A stretch of DNA of 17,500 nt from Eimeria necatrix (taxonomy: Eukaryota; Apicomplexa; Conoidasida; Eucoccidiorida; Eimeriidae), in contig NW_013654290.1 in the NCBI RefSeq assembly GCF_000499385.1, forward strand, positions 1-17,500. Reading direction: 5' to 3'. A program made the position numbers and the translations under genes. The notes beneath the pieces are model-generated. The model was not told the DNA's origin, searched no databases, and saw nothing but the letters and a program-made list of their open reading frames with translations. Below are positions 10,701-15,792 of the stretch, in pieces. The first letter of the stretch is position 1. The number at the start of each line of letters is the position of its first letter.

Positions 10701-13700
10701 TAGGGTTTAGGGTTTACGAGGATGTCGGGGTTTTGGGTGAGCTCCTTGACTTGGGTGACTTCGGCGAGGGTTAGCTGAGGGTCTCGGAGGTTTAGAGTGG
10801 GGCCCACGAGCTGCTGCAGCAAACCCCAATGTCTTTCTTTCAAAGAAGGGTTTTTCAAAGATTTGCAAACCCCCAAAGAGTCTCTAAAACCATTTAAAGA
10901 AGAAATTAGGGTTTGGTAAACCTCCTGAGACCCTAGACACGGAGCCAGCCGCTGCAAACGCTTCAGAAAACCCTGAAACACAACCCCGCAAACCCCAAAC
11001 CCTAAACCCTAAACCCTAAACCCTAAACCCTAAACCCTAAACCCTAAACCCCAAACCCTCAGCCCAAGGCCACCTGACCACACGCTCACGGCGAAGAACG
11101 GCAACAAGGAGGTTCTCTCTTTCCTCTGCAAAGCTGGATCTCTAGGGTTTGTGGTTTAGGGTTTAGGGTTTACAGATCAGGGTTTATGGTTAAAGATCTC
11201 AGTCTAGGGTTTAGGGTCTACGGCTGAGGGATTGGGGTTCAGGGTTTAGGGTTTAGGGTTTAGGGTTCAAAAGTCACGGTTTAGGGTTAAGCGTTAAGGG
11301 TTAAGGGTTAAGGGCTTAGGGTTTAGGGTTAAGGGTTTAGGGTTTAGGGTTTAGGGTTTAGGGTTTGCTGGCCTGCACAGTGTTTTGGAGCTGGGGGACT
11401 TGGCATTTCCAGAAAAGTTGTTCTCCAGCTTCTTTTTTGAATTCCAAATATTCTTCTTTTATTTTAAAACAACTTTCCAAACTTTCGCAGAGTTCGAGGG
11501 TTTCTTCAAAACCCTCGAAAGGGGCCGCGTCCACGTGCAGCACTTCCTCGCACCTGCGCAAACCCTAAACCCTAAACCCTAAACCCTAAACCCTAAGCCC
11601 TAAACCCTAAGCCTTAGGCCATGGGTTCTACGCGCTGTAGAGCAGCTGCATGCAGTTTACTGTTCTTTAGGGTTTAGGCAAAGGGGTAGCCAGCGTCTAG
11701 GGTTTCTGGCCGGAGCTGCCGGGCTGCAGCAGCCTAGGGTTTAGGGTTTAGGGTTTAGGGTTTAGGGTTTAGGGTTTAGGGTTTCGGGCCTTCTGCATCG
11801 GTTGACTTCTTCTGTGAGCTCTTCGAGCTGCTTGCGAATGACTGCGAGGGTTTCTTTGAGCTGTTCCATATTGGCGTCTGCTTTGTACAAATTAGGGTTT
11901 AGGGTTTGCTCCCTCAAAAACCCTAATTTGTGGTTTACGGAAGGCAGCGCCGCCTTGAGCTCCTCCTGGAACCTCTTCGTGCTGCCTTCAACAGAGTAAG
12001 CCGCGAACTGCACTTGAGTCCTGCGTCCCCAAAACAAGGATTTAGGGTTTAGGGTTTAGTGTTTAGGGTTTAGGGTTTAGTGTTTAGGGTTTAGGGTTTA
12101 GGGTTTAGGGTTTAGCAGCCAGAGCTCGGCCTGCACTGACACCCCCAGCGCGCCAGGCACCTCCCCGCGAAGCGCTCAACGCTCAACACCCAGGTTCATG
12201 GCTTAGGGTTTAGGGTTTAGGGTTTAGGGTTTAGGGTTTAGGGTTTACCTGAGGGCCGCCAAACCCTGCAGGAGTTCAGCGAGTTGGGCTTTTGTTCCCG
12301 CGTCAAGTCGAACTGAAGCTCTTTTTAAAACATCGAAAATATCCGAAACTTTCAAAGCTTCTGCTTCGACTCCGGGAAGAACATTCTTTTTGACTTCGTT
12401 CAAGTAGCAGTTGAAGTCCACGTACTGCGGCACCGCAAACCCTAAATTAGGGTTTAGGGTTTAAGCGCCAACGGCGAGTCTTTCCCAAGCCACCAACCTG
12501 CCCCCCGCCCACGCGTCCACAGCGGCGCCAGTCGACAACGGTGGCGCCCGCTTGCGAACAAACCCTAAACCCTAAACCCTAAACCCTAGGCCCCAAACCC
12601 TAAACCCTAAACCCTAAACCCTAAACCCCAAGCCCTGGGACCAACAGCATTGATATCCTCGGGGACCACAGAGAGCTTCGCGTTTGCTGTGGCAATCTCT
12701 TGAAGCAGCTTTGTCATTTTCGCGTTTGCCAGCTGAGCCGCAAACTCCAAACCCTAAACCCTAAACCCTAAACCCTAAATCGCGGTTTTCTCCTGTGGGC
12801 AAACTGCCCTCTGCACCACCGCCCTGTTGAGAGCGCTCAACTAGATGTCTGAACAGCCCGCCACACTTCAGGGTTTAGGGTGCAGGGTCTAGGGTCTACG
12901 ATTAGGGTTTAGGGTTTAGGGTTTAGGGTTTAGGGTTTAGGGTTTTTGCCTGCGGGAGGTAGGCTTGAACGGCCCCAGTGGCCCTTTTCAGAGAAGGCAA
13001 AAGGGCCTTTTGCAATTTCGAAATGTCCAAACAAAATAAACCCTCGTGAAGTTGAGGAGCTGCTGCAGCGAGGGTTTCGGAGTCTCGCTGCCACGCGGTC
13101 AGCAGCCGGCTGCCCGCAAACCCTAAACCCTAAACCCTAAACCCTAAACCCTAAACCCTAAACCCTAAACCGTAAGCCCTGAGCCCGAGGCACAGAGCGC
13201 TGGGGGCAGCAAACGAAACGGGGGCTCGGCGGCTGCAGCCCATGGCTGAGGCTTTGATTCTGGCAGAGGCGAATAAGGGTTTAGGGTTTAGGGTTTAGGG
13301 TTTAGGGTTTAGGGTTCGGGGATACTCGAAATCAGAAACTTCCATTTTCTCTAAACTGGCATTTGTGAGGCCCTCGGTGTTGTTGTAAACCTCCACATAT
13401 TTCTGCGCGTAAAGCAGACTCGAAACCCTAAACCCTGAAGCCTAAACCCTAAACCCTAAACCCTAATTTTTTGTGCCACAGAGCTGCCTCAGCCTCTAAA
13501 TACCTCCGCATTTGTTCTATACTGAAGTAGCCACTAGGGTTTAGGGTTAGGGTTTTAGGACTTCGAGAAAAGCCCTCAGAGGCGCCCTTTCTCCCTCCGC
13601 CAGCCGAGCTAGGGTTTAGGGTTTAGGGTTTAGGGTTTAGGGTTTGTCTCACTGTGAAGCCCTCCGCAGCAGCAGCAACTCTGTTGAAAAGCTGATCCAC

Positions 13701-14358
13701 CAATTGGAGTGTTTGTGCAGCTAATTGCGGCAGTTGCGATTCATCGCTATTTAAAAATAAAGAAAAGGAGCGGGTTCCACTTTCTTCTTCTATCGAATCT
13801 GCAAACCCTAAACCCTAAACCCTAAACCCTAAACCCTAAACCCCAAACCCTACCCTGTGCGCTGCGGATTCAGCTGGTTCCTGCGGCTCCACGCCACGCG
13901 GCAGACTCGCGAAGGGCTTACCGCGTAGCGCCTAGGGTTTAGGGTTTAGAGTTTAGGGTTTAGGGTTTAGGGTTTAGGGTTTAGGGTTTAGGGTTTACCG
14001 AATCCCACGAGAGGGTTTATAAAAGGCCCCATTTCCTCCGCCGACAAAAAAGAAGGCGTGGAGGACAAAATGCGAAAAGTGTCTTCGAGCAGTTCTTTGA
14101 AAAATGAAATGAAGGCAGCTCTAATAAATAAACAACAAATAAATAAATTAATTAGTAATAAATGAATAATAATTAATTAATTAATTAATTACTTGATCAA
14201 TAATTAATTAATTGATTAATTAATTAATTAATTAATTAATTAATTAATTAACTAACAAATAAATAAATGATACATAAATAAATAAATATATGAATCATAA
14301 ATAAATAAGTAAATAAAGAAACAACAAATAAATAATAAATAAATAAATAAATAAATAA

Positions 14359-14389
<31 letters not shown>

Positions 14390-15653
14390 ATGATAAATAG
14401 TAAATAAGTAACAAATAAATAATAAATGAATAAATGCGTAAATATATACATATATAGATAAATACTGAATAACAAATAACTAATAAATAAACAAATTAAT
14501 TAATTAATTAATTAATTACGGATAAGTAACTGAGCAAGTAAATAAATAAATATGTAAATAAATAAATATATGTACATATATAAAGATACAAACATAAAAG
14601 TGTATATATATATACATATATATATATGCATATATATTTATATACATGTGAAAATAAACAAATAAAGGAAAAAATAAATAATAAATAAATAAATGATAAT
14701 TAATTGCCAATTGATAATTAATAGTAGGAAATAAATAATATCACAGAAGTGATTAACAAAAAAGAAAATAAAAATAAATAATAAAAAAATTAACAAATTA
14801 ATTAACAATAAATTAACAGATCAGAGGTACTAATAAATTTACAACAAATAAATAATAAATAAATTATAAATTATAAATTATAAATTAATAAAAATAAATA
14901 AAAGATAAATAAATAATTACAAATAATTAACTATTAAATCAAAAATGATGAACAAATAGTCAAAAATAAAAAACAATCATAATAATGAATAAATGATTAA
15001 TAACAGATGAGTCATTAATAAATAAATAAACAAATAATTAACAATTCAATTAAGTAAAATAATCAATTACACAACATGATTAATTAATTAATTAATTAAT
15101 TAATTAATTAATTAATTAATTAATTATTTAATTAATTAATTAATTAATTAATTAATTATGTTGCTTAATTAATTAATTAACTAATTACTTAATTATGTTG
15201 CTTAATTAATTAATTAAGTTGTTAATTAATTAATTAATTAATTAATTAACTAAGCAACATAATTAATTAATTAGCTAATTAATTAATTATGTAATTGAAT
15301 AATTATGCTAATTATTTAATTAATTAATTTAATTAATTTACAAGTGAGTAAATAAACAGAATTAATTATTTAATTTTGTTTATTCACTTAATTCTTCTTA
15401 AGGCATCCACTTACAACTTTTATCTAATTGACAATTTATTTATTTATTATTTATTATTTATTTATTTATTTATTTATTTATTGATTTATTTATTATTTGT
15501 TTATTTATTTATTTATTTATTTATTTGTTTATTTATTTATTTATTATTTAAAATTAATTTTTACTTTTGAGGAAACAAAGAAGTGCCACTTCGCGAAACT
15601 TCCAAATGGACAATTAAGAGAGCACTTTCAGCAGAAGGCAGCAAAGCTGCTGC

Positions 15654-15691
<38 letters not shown>

Positions 15692-15747
15692 CAGCAGGGG
15701 GCCTCCCGCGGGCGTCCCCCAGCTTTCGCGCAGCGGGCTGCAGCCGC

Positions 15748-15792
<45 letters not shown>

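Noticed and set aside
14248..14710. Open frames rich in Tyr, Ile, Leu and Phe on the minus strand in the AT-rich block
   Set aside because: They come from tetranucleotide repeats, have no domain, and lie within an intron whose flanking exons join in frame.
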